Source: Hydractinia symbiolongicarpus (Eukaryota; Cnidaria; Hydrozoa; Anthoathecata; Hydractiniidae). Taken from it: a DNA stretch of 60,000 bases. Below are positions 31,035 through 42,900 of the stretch, in pieces; position 1 is the stretch's first letter; each line of letters starts with the position of its first letter. The stretch is taken from the NCBI RefSeq assembly GCF_029227915.1, contig NC_079883.1:3412001-3472000 (forward strand). The letters run 5' to 3'. The translations under genes were made by a program, and so were the position numbers. Below the pieces are notes generated by a model that did not search any database, had not been told where the DNA came from, and saw only the letters and a program-made list of their open reading frames with translations.

Positions 31035-31913
31035 ATGTTATGTAATACTACTTTAATTCGCTTAAGCCTCTTACATCCTATCAGCAGGAGAACATTTAGT
31101 TGTGGCACTACACTACTAAATATCACAGAATCCAAAAACGAAATAAAACTAAATAGAGAGATAACCCTGCGAAACAATGACGCAAGCCAAAAAAAACCAT
31201 TGCTTGTTCTTTTTGGGTGGGGTAACGCAAAAGATAAACAGCTATGTAAATACAGTGAATTTTTTGAAAAATGGGATTTCACAACAGTTTGTGTGCAGAC
31301 GACTTTACTGAACTCAATCCTCAGGACAACTTCCGCTGGGCGACGTGAGACTGCCAACGTTTTAAGTGTGATAAAAGACCTTACAATATCTAACCCGGAC
31401 AGACCCATTATATTGTATCCTTTTAGTAACAGTGGATGCGCTATTTATCATTTATTAACAGAAAGTATGACTGCAGATACCTTTCCTGGAAGTAATATCC
31501 GGGCTGTCATTTTTGATAGTTGTCCCATAATACCGAACGAGGAGAGTGCTTCGACTGTTCCAAAAGCTTTTGCTATAATGACAAAAAATCCTGTTCTCTA
31601 TACTATGCTGAATTTGATGTCCTACCCTATGAAACTGTTTGTACGTATTCTTCTATACACTAATGAAGATGTAAGAACATTTATGAGTAAAATGGAAGCG
31701 TGGCCGATTAAGTCACCACAGCTGTTTTTGTTTTCAAAAAACGATCAGCTTGCTCCATATAGAGACATTATAGATTTCATTGCAAAACGCAAGGATTGTG
31801 GAGTTGATGTTACTTATAAATTATGGGAGGATACGCCCCATGTTGGACATATGAAGAAGTACAGGAATGAGTATGAGTCAATCGTTGAAAGTTTCATCAA
31901 GAAAAATATATAG
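31035..31913 (+). CDS. TMEM53-like: TMEM53-like (DUF829) alpha/beta-hydrolase-fold protein
   Basis: Single coding exon, 292 residues (human TMEM53 is about 277). The family sits at the nuclear envelope/ER and has an alpha/beta-hydrolase fold; its biochemical role is not well settled. Features seen are a first strand LLVLFGWGNAKDKQL, the nucleophile-elbow-like PFSNSGC at about residue 132, ILYPFSNSG context, a late strand FLFSKNDQL with the acid, and a C-terminal His in TPHVGHMKKY. An upstream in-frame extension is translated (TTG)n repeat and is not coding. The ATG at 31035 lies four bases after a splice acceptor (ttttag|AATA), so a 5' non-coding exon exists upstream. A mitochondrial-like basic N-terminus (RLSLLHPISRRTF) is notable. 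Confidence 0.9.
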   Translation: MLCNTTLIRLSLLHPISRRTFSCGTTLLNITESKNEIKLNREITLRNNDASQKKPLLVLFGWGNAKDKQLCKYSEFFEKWDFTTVCVQTTLLNSILRTTSAGRRETANVLSVIKDLTISNPDRPIILYPFSNSGCAIYHLLTESMTADTFPGSNIRAVIFDSCPIIPNEESASTVPKAFAIMTKNPVLYTMLNLMSYPMKLFVRILLYTNEDVRTFMSKMEAWPIKSPQLFLFSKNDQLAPYRDIIDFIAKRKDCGVDVTYKLWEDTPHVGHMKKYRNEYESIVESFIKKNI

Positions 31914-33020
31914 CTTTATTTTATACGACTTTAAAAAGTGTCGAAACATGTACAGATATATTTTCATAATTTTTGTGTCAATGATTTTGTACCTACCTTT
32001 CGTTATGGCGTAACAATGCATCTAGGTTTCTTGTAGAATTGTTTTTTTCTTGAGAAAAAATTTCTTGGATTTTTTTTTTAATATATATTTAATTTATTGA
32101 TTTCACAGTTAAGGCATATGATAAAGATAGCAATACGAAGTCCGACCTTCATAAACTGTTAACTACATATGAAATTTATTCTCATTCAAGTCATTTTGGG
32201 TGTTTCTTCAGTGACCGTACTATTATCGCTAGTCCATTGATGAAAGAAAAACTCGATAGACATTTGACAGAGACTACATAAAAACAAATAGAACTGAAAA
32301 ACAAAATGCATCTGGTTAAAAAAGTTGTTTACCGTAATGCTTTGAATAAACGCCTGGGGCGTTTATTAAATTTTTTGACATTTCTGGCAGGGCGTCTATT
32401 CGAGGGGGACATTTAATAAAAGGGGGCGTTTATTCGAAGCATTACGGTAAGAGTTTAAAAAGTTGCACAAGACTTCCTGTCTTAAACTGTGGAGCAAAAT
32501 TTTATTTAAAAGTAGTGTAACTTGATAAGTACAGTGTTTTTAAATTTAATTTAGTCCTGCTGTTAACCCGTTTTGTATGATGTCATATATATTTTTCACT
32601 TCAAGAAAATTTAAAAGACAGAACGGAATCCAAAATTGTCTGGCGATAATTTCCGCAGTGCAATGTGTTGCTGCTCTCACAAAATAAAGAGTAATTTATT
32701 GCCTGTTGTTATCACACAGGACACACAAAAAAGAGAAGTTTTTAGTCATGTGGTGTAAATAATTGAAGTACGTTTGCTCCGTTTAAAAATATTTTTGAGT
32801 TGGAAACCAGCCTTTAGTCGAGTTATAAAAAGTTATATGGACCTTTTTTCGTCCAATTGCTGAAGACAAGGTAGTTTTTATTTGTTGTTATAATACTTTA
32901 CCTGGACCGGAGCTTTTGATGCCTTTATAGTTGATTCATTCTATAGCGCGATTTGGTGCATTTAGACCTGTACACGAATCAAAAAATTATCAATACAACG
33001 TCTTTCTTATAGTTAAAATA
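31914..33020. other. Intergenic, with a short MITE
   Basis: 3' flank of the TMEM53-like gene and promoter/5' region of the F-box gene. Apart from the 120 bp inverted-repeat element at 32330-32449, nothing was recognised. A possible acceptor (cttatag) at about 33005-33011 precedes the F-box ATG. Confidence 0.4.
32330..32449. mobile_element. 120 bp MITE with near-perfect inverted ends
   Basis: The left end TACCGTAATGCTTTGAATAA and the right end TTATTCGAAGCATTACGGTA are inverted copies with one mismatch, extended by cgcc/ggcg. Both ends carry TA, fitting a Tc1/mariner-type TA duplication. The whole element can fold into one hairpin. Confidence 0.8.
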
Positions 33021-36000
33021 ATGTCCGAAGAAAATAACGACATTGACACGAAATACATTCAACATTTCAAGAATTTATCAAATAATGCACAATTAAAAAT
33101 ATTACAAGATCTGTTACTTAACAGTAGTCCTGAAGTAAAATACGGATTTGCTTTGAACATTGCAGACATCACGAAGTACGATGTAATAACGGAATTACCT
33201 GTTGAAATTGTTGAGAAGATATTTACATATATAGATTTGCCATCACTGTTGAAATGTCGGCAAGTTTCACGTTCTTGGACTAACAGAATAAATTATTGTG
33301 ACATCGTGTGGTTACCTCATTTAAGAAGACATTGTATTGACGTGAATGGTTTCCAAAGTTACGACGAATGCTGGAGGAAAAGTAAAAAACACAAGCAGGT
33401 TCCTTCTGCTGGTCAGGAGGATTTGAACATTATCGGTGAAAGGCTATTTAATTTCGATACCAGCCTGATAGATAATCCTAATAAAAAATGCACATGTACA
33501 GAGACTCCTTCTAAATCTTACGCTTTCGTGATGGGAAAGAAACTTTTACTCAGTTTGAAGAAGCAGGCTGGGTTCGAACATATCGTCGACCACGACTGTT
33601 GTGGAAGCAATGTAGTCATGGCGATGAATTCAAACATTATAGCCTATGGTATGTGTCTGTAAATAAAGTAACAGATGGGATCTCTTACTGTTTGTTTTCT
33701 GTAAGATGATTCCTGCTTTAATAAACATTTTTCCTGGGGATAAAGAAGATTAGATTTCATTTAAATCTGTACTGGTTTCTATGTGATTCTCTCGTATGAT
33801 TTGATAACATTTTATTGTATTTAATGTGTAGCTTCTTTATAACGCTTGTTCTTAAATCTTGGTAGTCAGTTCTCGACAAACATTTTTTCTAGCGCGTGGC
33901 GAGGACCGTCATATCGTGGTAAAATATACTAACTTTCCACACAAAAAGATTAGTGTATTTGAAGCTCATCAATGTGCTGATATAAAAATACATGGCGATG
34001 AATTGATAACTGGTGGATACGATCGCACTATTTGCATCTGGAAGTGGGAAACTGGAAGTTTAGTGCGTTGTCTACAAGGATCTGTGAAGCCAGGTAAACC
34101 CTCCCTCTCGGGGTTATTTACATCTGTTGCACTGACTTTTCAGTGTGTGTTTATGCTCTCCACCTTGATGTTTTTAACGGAAAGAAATAAAGAGAAAGGC
34201 TTTTTCTACGGCACACGATTTATTTTTCCAACTTTGGATGTTTGGAATGAAAAATGCGTGAAGGGAAATAGAACAAATTTTCTGACTTTTGCTTCAAAGT
34301 TTTAAGATGCTACTAATTAAAAAGCCTTGTTGAAATTTAAATTTAAAACATTGAATTCTCTCCTCGATAGATTGGTTAAAAGATGGCATGTTAAAATAAG
34401 TCTTTAGGGCGACGCGAGGATGGAATCCTCCTTAAAGTCCCCTTTTAAAAGATTTCTCGTGTATTCCATTTATTATTCACATAGTGAATTTGTGTTGTTC
34501 ATTTTTTATTTCTCCTTACACCTGCGTGATCTATTGTATTGTATACACCAGTGAAAAAGTGAACTCGTGTAATGGTAAAAATCCAGTCAAACGAAAGTGC
34601 TAGCTGATATAAAGCTTCTCTTGACTTACGGCGTTCTATCAAATGTGTAGGAGACAAAATATAACTTTTAGTTCGCTATTTTTTTATTTCTAGTGTACAG
34701 TCTAGATGTGTGCAGGGACATTTTAGTTTCATCTGATGGCAGCAGCATTTTGACATGGGATTTAAAGTCATATAAAATGCGTGTCAAATCTCTCTGTTTT
34801 GATGATGGCGGCAACGTTGAAGAACTTAAGATAATCGACCCGACTTTATCAGTTCGTTTGAAAGAAATATATGCCGACGACACATTGTTGGTTGTCGTTC
34901 GATCAAACAAGGCGGTTAAGGTAACTGATTTTTTGTGAGTTTGAAGAAAGTCATTATTACACCCTATCCAACCCATGCTAGCATGGAAAACGGACGTTCA
35001 GCCGAGAATGATGATATGAGGTTTTGGTGAGTTTTGTTACGTGAAATCACGAGTTTGAAACGTTTCCAGATGGTGAGAGGCCTCTAGTTAAAATTTTTAA
35101 AATAATTTGTATGGCGTACACATTTATTTGAAGCAAGCTGATCCAACATAAAACATTTGGTCCATGTATATTATTCCCGTAGGAGTTGTCTATGCCAAAA
35201 ACTTTATTTGTGCTAGCATTGCCTGCTGGAATTACGTGCAAAAAGTGAGAAAATTTAATATAGAAATAAAGTAATTTGATATATTTTTTTCAGAATTGTC
35301 CTATTCGCCCTACATTTTTGTTTTGTTTTTGTTTTTGCTTGAAACAAAGTGAAAAACATTTAATCAGAAGTGGTGTGCTCATTTGTTTCTGTATAATAAG
35401 AGTCTTATTTACAGGCCGTTGCGCAAAAAATGTTACCCGAGAAAATGGGTACAAATAGGGTTTGATGAAATTGAACTGTTGTAATATCTGAAAACAATTC
35501 ATTTTCGCGGGAGTCAAGTTTACAAAAATTAGTTCCCATTAAAAAAAAAATTAAATCTACTATTTGTGAAAATCAATTCTAGGAGAATTTCGGTTTTCGT
35601 TTTTAAAAATACTTTTTTGCCTAAAAAGATTGACAAAAATGCAAGTCCATTTATCTAATTACTAGATGCGTTTCCATTTCAGATATCTTTATGTGTCCTA
35701 CAGGAAAGCCCCTGAAGAACGAAACGAATTAAAGCAAAAAAAAATCGAAGAATTTTAATTTTACCGAAATATTAAGAGTTAACTTCACGAAAATTAATTT
35801 TTTTTGAAAGTATTTTTCTGGCGAAAATGAATTTCTTTAAGTTTCTGTCAAATGTGAATTCTTTGAATATTTGGTGGGTTTCTTTAGATTGGAATGTGCA
35901 ATAAGAATGGCAAGATCAACTTCCACAATCCGAATCTAGAAATCAACAGACAGGTCAACAATTTCCAACCCTTTATACAAATCTATAACGACAAGTTAGC

Positions 36001-36481
36001 TTGCTCGTCTGATTTTGGTATTCTTGTATGGTCCTTGGTTGATTTTACCCTAATAAAAAGCATAGAACGTAACCCTTGTTTGGAATGTCAGTATAATTTT
36101 CGTACTGGTCTCTTTCCAGCCGCCAGCAACTGTCGTGTTATACTATTGTATTATTCAGATGTACTTCTCCTTCAATATTTTGTCCACTTGAACCAATTTC
36201 AGTTGTTTGGTACAAGGCGTGATAGTAACGTCGAAATAGCATGGAATTTTCCTTCAGATGAAAAATGGCCGTGGTCACACCGAAAACCAGGACTTGCGAG
36301 TTTAGTATTAGATATGAAGAATGGTTTTAGTATGAACACGAAAATAACAATGTTTGTTGCGACGCAGGGAAAGAAAATTTATGGCATGTTGTTTGATGCT
36401 TCTGACTTAAACTACGGTATGGAATCGCAACTTTCAAATTGCGGCACCGTCCATGGTCCGTTGTTGACTGAAAGTTTGTAA
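33021..36481 (+). CDS. F-box / WD40-repeat protein (4 exons)
   Basis: Substrate-recognition subunit of an SCF ubiquitin ligase by family logic; the substrate is unknown. Exons are 33021-33648, 33893-34093, 34694-34920 and 35888-36481 (TAA). All introns are GT-AG, and phases fit, giving 549 residues. The F-box is at about residues 54-95 (ITELPVEIVEKIFTYIDL, LLKCRQVSRSW). A WD40-like beta-propeller follows, with GDELITGGYDRTICIWKWET and VSSDGSSILTWDLKS and further degenerate blades to the C-terminus. The ATG at 33021 was preferred over an in-frame ATG at 32931, because a possible splice acceptor lies between them. The third intron contains a short retroposon tail (34965-35015). The exact orthologue was not identified; a cysteine pair (KCTCTE) and CC at about residues 150-200 are unusual. 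Confidence 0.88.
34965..35020 (+). repeat. Retroposon 3'-tail fragment
   Basis: Contains acccatgctagcatggaaaa then cggacgttca and gatgatga-like sequence. This resembles, from memory, a 3'-end motif shared by many invertebrate SINE/LINE families. Only the tail is present, in an intron of the F-box gene. Confidence 0.5.
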
Positions 36482-36938
36482 ATAGTGTAGAGCTAACTTT
36501 CCTGGAAAATTATTTTTAAAGGAAATACCAAATTAATAGTTGTCTTTTAAATTTAATGACTTACATAAAAATCGATTATCAGATGATTTTGCGTTATTTT
36601 AGAACGGCGCCAATAGACAGTAATACTGGAAACATTTTGCACTCTTTGAATTGTTTAAATCTTCAAATGACTTGTATCGCTTGTAAATATCTGCTAAGCA
36701 AAATATGGAGATATGGAGGGTAAAAATACCGGTTGAATAGTTTTTTTGACTGTTAAGTAATTCGTCAAGTCTTCAAACAGGTTTAACGCACTATGGTTGA
36801 AAGAATTAACTCTCGCACAAGACGAGATTGAGTTTTTTGAAAACTCACAAATCTGAACCAGTTGCAAAGATATTAGGGTTTAAGTGTTTTTTGGTGACGT
36901 CATCAACCCGTTTGTTTCGAAACAGGTGGGTTGACTAA
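36482..36938. other. 3' flank of F-box gene, nothing recognised
   Basis: AT-rich, with no exon or repeat identified. Confidence 0.4.
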
Positions 36939-37201
36939 AGGGGGGTTTTCACGAAGCGAATTGAACGGCGAATTAGATGGCGAATTCGCTTTTTAATTTT
37001 CACGACAAAATAAATTGACGTCAAATTCATTGTTTACATTGGTTAACCGCATTCTGATTGGTCTAAAACTAGCAGCGAAACCTTTAGCCGCGAAAAAGTA
37101 GGAACTGTTTCTACTTTTCAGCGAAGCGAATATTTCGATGCAAAATCATAACAAACAAAAGATACAATTCGCCGTTTAATTCCCTTCGTGAAAATCCCCC
37201 T
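36939..37201. mobile_element. 263 bp PIF/Harbinger-like MITE
   Basis: Flanked by the 3 bp duplication TAA (36936-36938 and 37202-37204). Inverted ends: AGGGGGGTTTTCACGAAGCG on the left, and the right end's reverse complement AGGGGGATTTTCACGAAGGG, continuing aattraacggcgaatt on both sides for nearly 40 bp. A 3 bp TWA duplication with GGG-rich ends is typical of PIF/Harbinger non-autonomous elements. Confidence 0.82.
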
Positions 37202-37204
37202 TAA

Positions 37205-39019
37205 GCATTAGGAAACTACTCCCATTATGGTCCCATGTGGTCCCTAGTTACCCACGCAAGAGAAGACGTCAGTTATTTTCAACTGTTTACTAGTTATTTT
37301 AACTTTAACCTTAATGGCTTCACAATTCTTGTTAAATGAATTGACGCTAGTCTAAATGCATTAACGTCGTGTCGTTACGCCTAGGCAGTTAACAAATGCG
37401 ACATGCTTTTGGCTACTTTAAAGAATGTTTCGGCGACATCCAAGGAACATGAACACATCCACTATGCCTGTCACAGACACTTATTAACAACTGGATTGAC
37501 GTTAGAGAGGGGAAAATGGGGTCGAATCCTTTACCTTCGTATCTTTTATACCGTAAAACATCGACATTTGCATTTTTAGGGAGTGACAGTTTTACTTTTT
37601 AATATTGTTGTTTAGGGCACATGGGGAAGTGGAAAAATGAAAACGTCGGATTAACGTTTCGCGTACTCTATTTGATTTGCGAGTCGTTTTTTGAAAGTTG
37701 AGTTTGTGCGAGATTTTTTGTTTTCATTTGTGAAAAACGTTTTTTTGAAATTTGCTTATTTATACAAATCTTATCCTTTTGACGACTTCCGTACCAAACC
37801 TCTCGTATCATTAGCAAATTTAAGACTGTAAGCCTGATTTCCACTTGTAACATAATCATAGAACTTGTTGACATTGTTATGCTGGCGAAATGTTCTAATT
37901 TTTACAGAACTGGTTGCGAAAAAATGCTAATGCTTTGCTCACTTAAATGCGCCTGTGTTTATGAACAGCGGCATAATGGCGTCAATATTATTCGCAATCG
38001 TATAGATAGAAAAAAAATGACTGCAAGTAAGAAGTTGTTAGCTATAGAGAGAATTATAAGAGAATTAATGTCCTTGGATGTTCTTATGACAAAATTTTGA
38101 CTCGGCTTGATTTAGTTTTATAACCAATCATTTGAGGTTCAGATTCTTAAAAAAAGGGATGAGTGTATTCCGTGTTGTTTCCAGAATTTTTTCCTCCCTT
38201 TGGCCTCTTTTTGATTGCATCCTTTGTTTACAAGAAGCAAGTAACATGCGATATTTCAACCAATAATGTTTCTTCTTCTATGGCATCATAACTTCATTTT
38301 CCTCAGTCGCGTGACGAAGACAGTGTTTTCTTGGTTAATCTCAACCCATACAATGTCCTTACTTCGACTCCTGTGTAAGGACTGCTTGGAAATTAACTGA
38401 AAGGTTTATCTCGATGTCTAAATATGAAAAAAAGACAACAGGCTCGTGGAAAAAAGTAGGAATCGGACAACCTACAGCAGTGCAAGTAACAATCACTTCT
38501 AAATTCTCAACAGCTTAGCTTCACATAAACACTGTGTGTCTTATGTCAATGTCACTATCACTGTCTTATGTCAGTGCAGGGAAATATTGTTAAATTTAAT
38601 TTTTAATCTAGAAATTATTTATTTTTTGAAAAGGAATAAAAAGATGCACGCGTAAACATTCTATACAAAAACAGTCAGCTCAAATAGGTTCAATTAATTC
38701 TGCAAAAGCGCTAAACCATCACGTTTGCTTCATAACTGGGTATCCGTCATTTGTTTACATTTTTCTCGCATCCGCTGAACTAGACCATTTTGAAGGTAGC
38801 ACCCCTCTTTTTTAAAAATTGGCAAAAAAGAATGCAATATTTCTTAGTTAGCATAACGAACTATGCAAAATAATTATTACATTTATATTTTTCCAATTTA
38901 GTGATATTAGAGTACGATTTACAGTACGATAGGTAGCTATGTTGAAGGAGAAATATAAATTACGTAAACAATGGAGGTTTAGATATTGTTAAGTTTTATA
39001 AAGTAACCCGATATGTTTT
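37205..39019. other. Intergenic, nothing recognised
   Basis: A 73-codon open frame at 37879-38100 (start MLAKCSNFYR, Cys- and Lys-rich) has no family resemblance and no splice context, so it is treated as chance. No repeats with clear ends were seen. Confidence 0.4.
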
Positions 39020-39415
39020 ACTACTTTATTATTACATGAGTATGAGACTTCCAGGACAACGTTTCGTCTAGGAGTACTCCTAAAAAATTTTTATTGTATT
39101 TTCTCTCTTAATGTTAGTGCCGTTTATTATTTGGGAGTTTAAGAGGTAGATTGTCAATTTTAGATGGATTAGGAAAAATAGTGTAGCTATTTTGTTTTGT
39201 TTTTTGTCTAGTCTAGTTTGTTAGCTTTAAATAACTTTTCTATCTTTCCTAGTTCCTCATTAAAAATCTTAAAAATGTATTTTTATGTCATTGTGAAAAT
39301 AAAACAGATTGATATCATCAGCAAATAAAATAAGATTAAGAATAATTAAAGTCATTAGCATAAAGCAGAAAAAGTAGCGGTCCAAGAATGGAGCCTTGGG
39401 GTACACCACACTATA
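39020..39415 (-). pseudogene. Degenerate LINE reverse transcriptase fragment
   Basis: The minus strand carries relics of the RT core in shifting frames: GVPQGSILGPLLFLLYAND (from about 39408), then FADD-like LFADDINLFYFHND in another frame, LFKANKL, and LGVLLDETLSWKSH near 39040-39080. The order matches a jockey/CR1-type ORF2. Frameshifts and stops are abundant, so the copy is dead. Confidence 0.75.
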
Positions 39416-39860
39416 CAAATTTACTTCGTACACAGTTATTTAAGTTGCACGAAGTTGGTATGGAACAGAAAAAATTAAGGTAAGTCAGAAAATTGACGTT
39501 GGCCCAACCTCGTACACAGTTAGATTTTTACAAAGTTAGTATGGATAAAAAAAATTCAAGTCAAGTAGGAGACATGACGCTGGCCGAATCTCGTACATAG
39601 AATTTGAGGCTGTACAAGATTGATGCAACCATTATATGATGGTCAAAAATTAACATTTGGAGAATATTTAAGATATTATCATGCTTACTGAATGTATTTA
39701 ACAATATTTAGATATTCATTTCTAAACCAAATTATTTGTTGCATATTTTGTACAGCAATTGTAATGCCCATTTTCGTACAAAATTGCCCATCTTCGTACA
39801 GGCGCGAAAAATGACCTACCTCGTACAACGGGTCAGTTTTGAACAAAACAAGGTTATCAC
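39416..39860. repeat. Degenerate CGTACA-rich repeat block upstream of the SLC25 gene
   Basis: Units of roughly 80 bp contain (c/t)tcgtacacag or similar followed by aagttagtatgga-like sequence (39425, 39508, 39588). Further CGTACA boxes occur near 39773, 39797 and 39823. It ends about 100 bp before the carrier's ATG, so it falls in the presumptive promoter. Mobile-element origin and regulatory role are both open. Confidence 0.5.
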
Positions 39861-39967
39861 GTTACAATGTAGTGAGAACCAGGCTCTGGTATTTTTTCTT
39901 ACAAAATGCATTTGTTAATAAACACAAGTTCTATAAGCAAAACAATTTTACATTAAAAAAAAAGATT

Positions 39968-42900
39968 ATGGAAAGTTTTTTTGCGGGTTGTATAGGAGGT
40001 ATATATAGTATATAATCATGACTTCATTTCTTTAAATAAAGTTTATAAGCTGACCTAACTTTGTTTGTTTAGGTGGTGTTGGTATAGCCGTTGGGCATCC
40101 CTTCGATACAGTAAAAGTAGGGAGAAGTTGTTGTTGTTTATTTTGTTGAACGTTTTCTGCTTCTTTTTTCATCTTTTCTTATTAATTTAAATTTGTTGTT
40201 TTGTTTCACCAGGTTAGGCTACAAACTCAAAAAATTGGTCTGACGTCAAATATTCAATACAAAGGAATAGTTGATTGTGTAGTAAAAATTATACAAAAGG
40301 AAGGCGTAAGTATTTTAATTACTTTTTTTTTGCATTTGCATTTTCCGATTAATTTTACAGAATAGTCAATGGTCCTCTGCCAGGGTGATAGGGTGTAAAA
40401 GAATTGATGAAGCGTCTTAAGTAAGCGTATCCGTCCAAAAAATCTAAAAGAATAGACACGGGAGTTATACTGTACTTTTAGGTATATCGTATCTCCTTAA
40501 TACCTTTAACCTAAGGTGGCAGTTCAAACAGATGGATTTTTCAGTCGGTGTGTTATCTATACGGATTTATTATTGTTATTTCCTGAAAATATTGCTCTTC
40601 GGGCACATTGAAGCAGTTTTGCTTATTTTTTTATTTTGCTGAGTCAGCTAATATGCTCGTTTATAAATATGCAATAAAGAAGAAAAAAAGTAGCTTTCAC
40701 AAACTGCAACTTTTTACAACTTCATGATTTTTTATTGACTTCTGTTTTAAAACAAACCCTTGGTGGTCGTATCAAGGGTGAGCGGAAAACTTTTGTTTGT
40801 TTTTTATATTTTTCTCACAATAATAGCTTATTACGCTGCGTCTAGCCGCTGTCAAAAAAAATAATATTTAAAACCAAAAAAAATTCGCACAACTTTTTAA
40901 ACCTGTATGAATCGCAAAGCTCGTGTTAGAATTTTAAAGAAAAGGGAAATGCTATCAGAAGTTGGACCTCTCGGATTGTTGGGCTATGGAGATCGGAGTT
41001 TATTGTTACTTTATGAGCCATCTTTGTTGTTAATACGTTTCTTTCTGTATACTTTCACAAGCGAGAAGAATTAAAGCTACAGTAGACGTCCGTTAATACG
41101 AATGCCGCTTAATTCGAACTTTCCGTTATTTCGAACAAATTGCCAAGTCACTTGAGTTTGGTTTAATAAAGTCTTATATTTTGAGCTGCTTAATTCGATT
41201 TCCGCTAATTCAAACATTTCGCTAATTCGAACAATTTTTTAGTTCCCAGGCTGCATTATGCTCGTTGATTCGAAATTCTGTGTATCGATAAATAAAATCT
41301 TATGGGAACATAAAAAAAACGTTTTCACTTTTATTCATTTTGATTGCATCAATGGTTGAAAAATTTCTTTCAATTTATCAATTAAATTGCCATTTCCAAT
41401 AAAATGAAGTTTACAAGGAATTTGGAGGCCTTGCCCATCGCCAAGCAAACAATGGTAAAAGATTTTTATAAAAAGTTGTAGTAAAGTTGTAATAAAGTTA
41501 TATTAGCATAAAACCTTTAAACGTTTATTAAAATTCTTGTTTTTTCTGAACTTCCGATAATCCGAACATTCGTTAATTCGAACAAATAATTTAGTCCCTT
41601 GCGTGTTCGAATTAACGGAAGTCTATATTCGGAGCTATATTCACGACATTTTAATTTAGTTTAAAGAGGAATTATTGAAGCTATATATTTTTGGTGAAAG
41701 ATATAGTATTATAGCTATAAAATCGTAACAAGTGTGTTATAACAAAAAAAATATGGATATATAATCTAAAAATGACCTTTTTACGTGAAAAATGTGTTTC
41801 CGATTTTCAGAAGGGTAATCTTAAGTGAATAACAAGTCCTCATAATACGCATTCATGGAGTCAACTTTCACTCATACGAGACATAAGTTGTCACGCATGT
41901 TGTGTTGTTGTAATGATCAAATGCCTATGAGTTTTTTCAGATTTCAGTTTCGGATATTTAAACGAACGTTTTAGAAAATGCAGAGATTTACTAAAACCTA
42001 AACGTAAAGAAGCACTATGGTGTAAAATAATGGACAAAATGATCATCATTCAACGGTTAACGCCCCACTCTTGCAGAAATTGGCACACAAATCTCATTTT
42101 GTTACCAGTCCTTGATTATCTGCCAACTGCAAGTTATTTCGCGTAGTTTTTTTTTTAATTACAAGCTTTGCTTTGGCTGGCTTGGTTCGTTTGCGGCTCG
42201 CAGTTCTGGCGACCGTGGCCTTGTGGTTATAGAGTTCGCTTCGTAATCACAAGGTCCGTGGTTCGGTCCACAGCGCGAGCATGTTTAGCAAGTGTCTTTA
42301 CTACAGCTACGGGTCAACCCATGGGTTAGGGTTAATGTATACATTCCTAACACAGGACCCATATTAATAAGAGTGTTTTAAACACTGAAGTGACTATATC
42401 CTGTATAATTATTCAGAATAATAATAATAGTGGATGGAGATCTGCTTTTAGGGACAGAAAGTGTCTCATGACTTGTACTTTTTCTACTTGATCAGAAATT
42501 ATCAAGTTGAAAATTGAATTATCGTTTTGACTATTGTGTTTTTCCCAGTAAGTAAGTGATAAGTAAATAAGTAAGGGAAATTTTACCGTCCTCGGGGATT
42601 CTATCCCAATGGGTGGCTCTTCCTCCTCTCCGACTGTAACTATGTTACATTACCGCCAGAGATACCTAAAGCATTGCTCTATCTATCACAAACCGGTTAG
42701 CAATCAGAAGATGGCATCAAGTGGGTTGACAACACTACATTTAAAGTGCACCGGAGTGAGGACTTGAACCTAAAACCTTTATGATTACAACCGAATGAGC
42801 TTTCACTGCAATAATGGCAATGAGTTTGTGAATTGACTTATTTTTTGAGCTGACTAGCTCACATTATCGCACTTCGCAATTTTTTGGTTTTACAAGGCGA

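Noticed and set aside
30824-31408. Minus-strand 194-codon open frame with poly-Asn/Lys
   Set aside because: It is the complement of the (TTG)n repeat and the TMEM53-like coding exon, so it is a low-complexity shadow frame.
33859-34305. 148-codon frame in the F-box gene region taken as a separate gene
   Set aside because: Only 33893-34093 is exon; the rest is intron read-through after the donor at 34094.
37879-38100. 73-codon plus-strand frame starting MLAKCSNFYR
   Set aside because: No family, promoter or splice context; it is of a length expected by chance.
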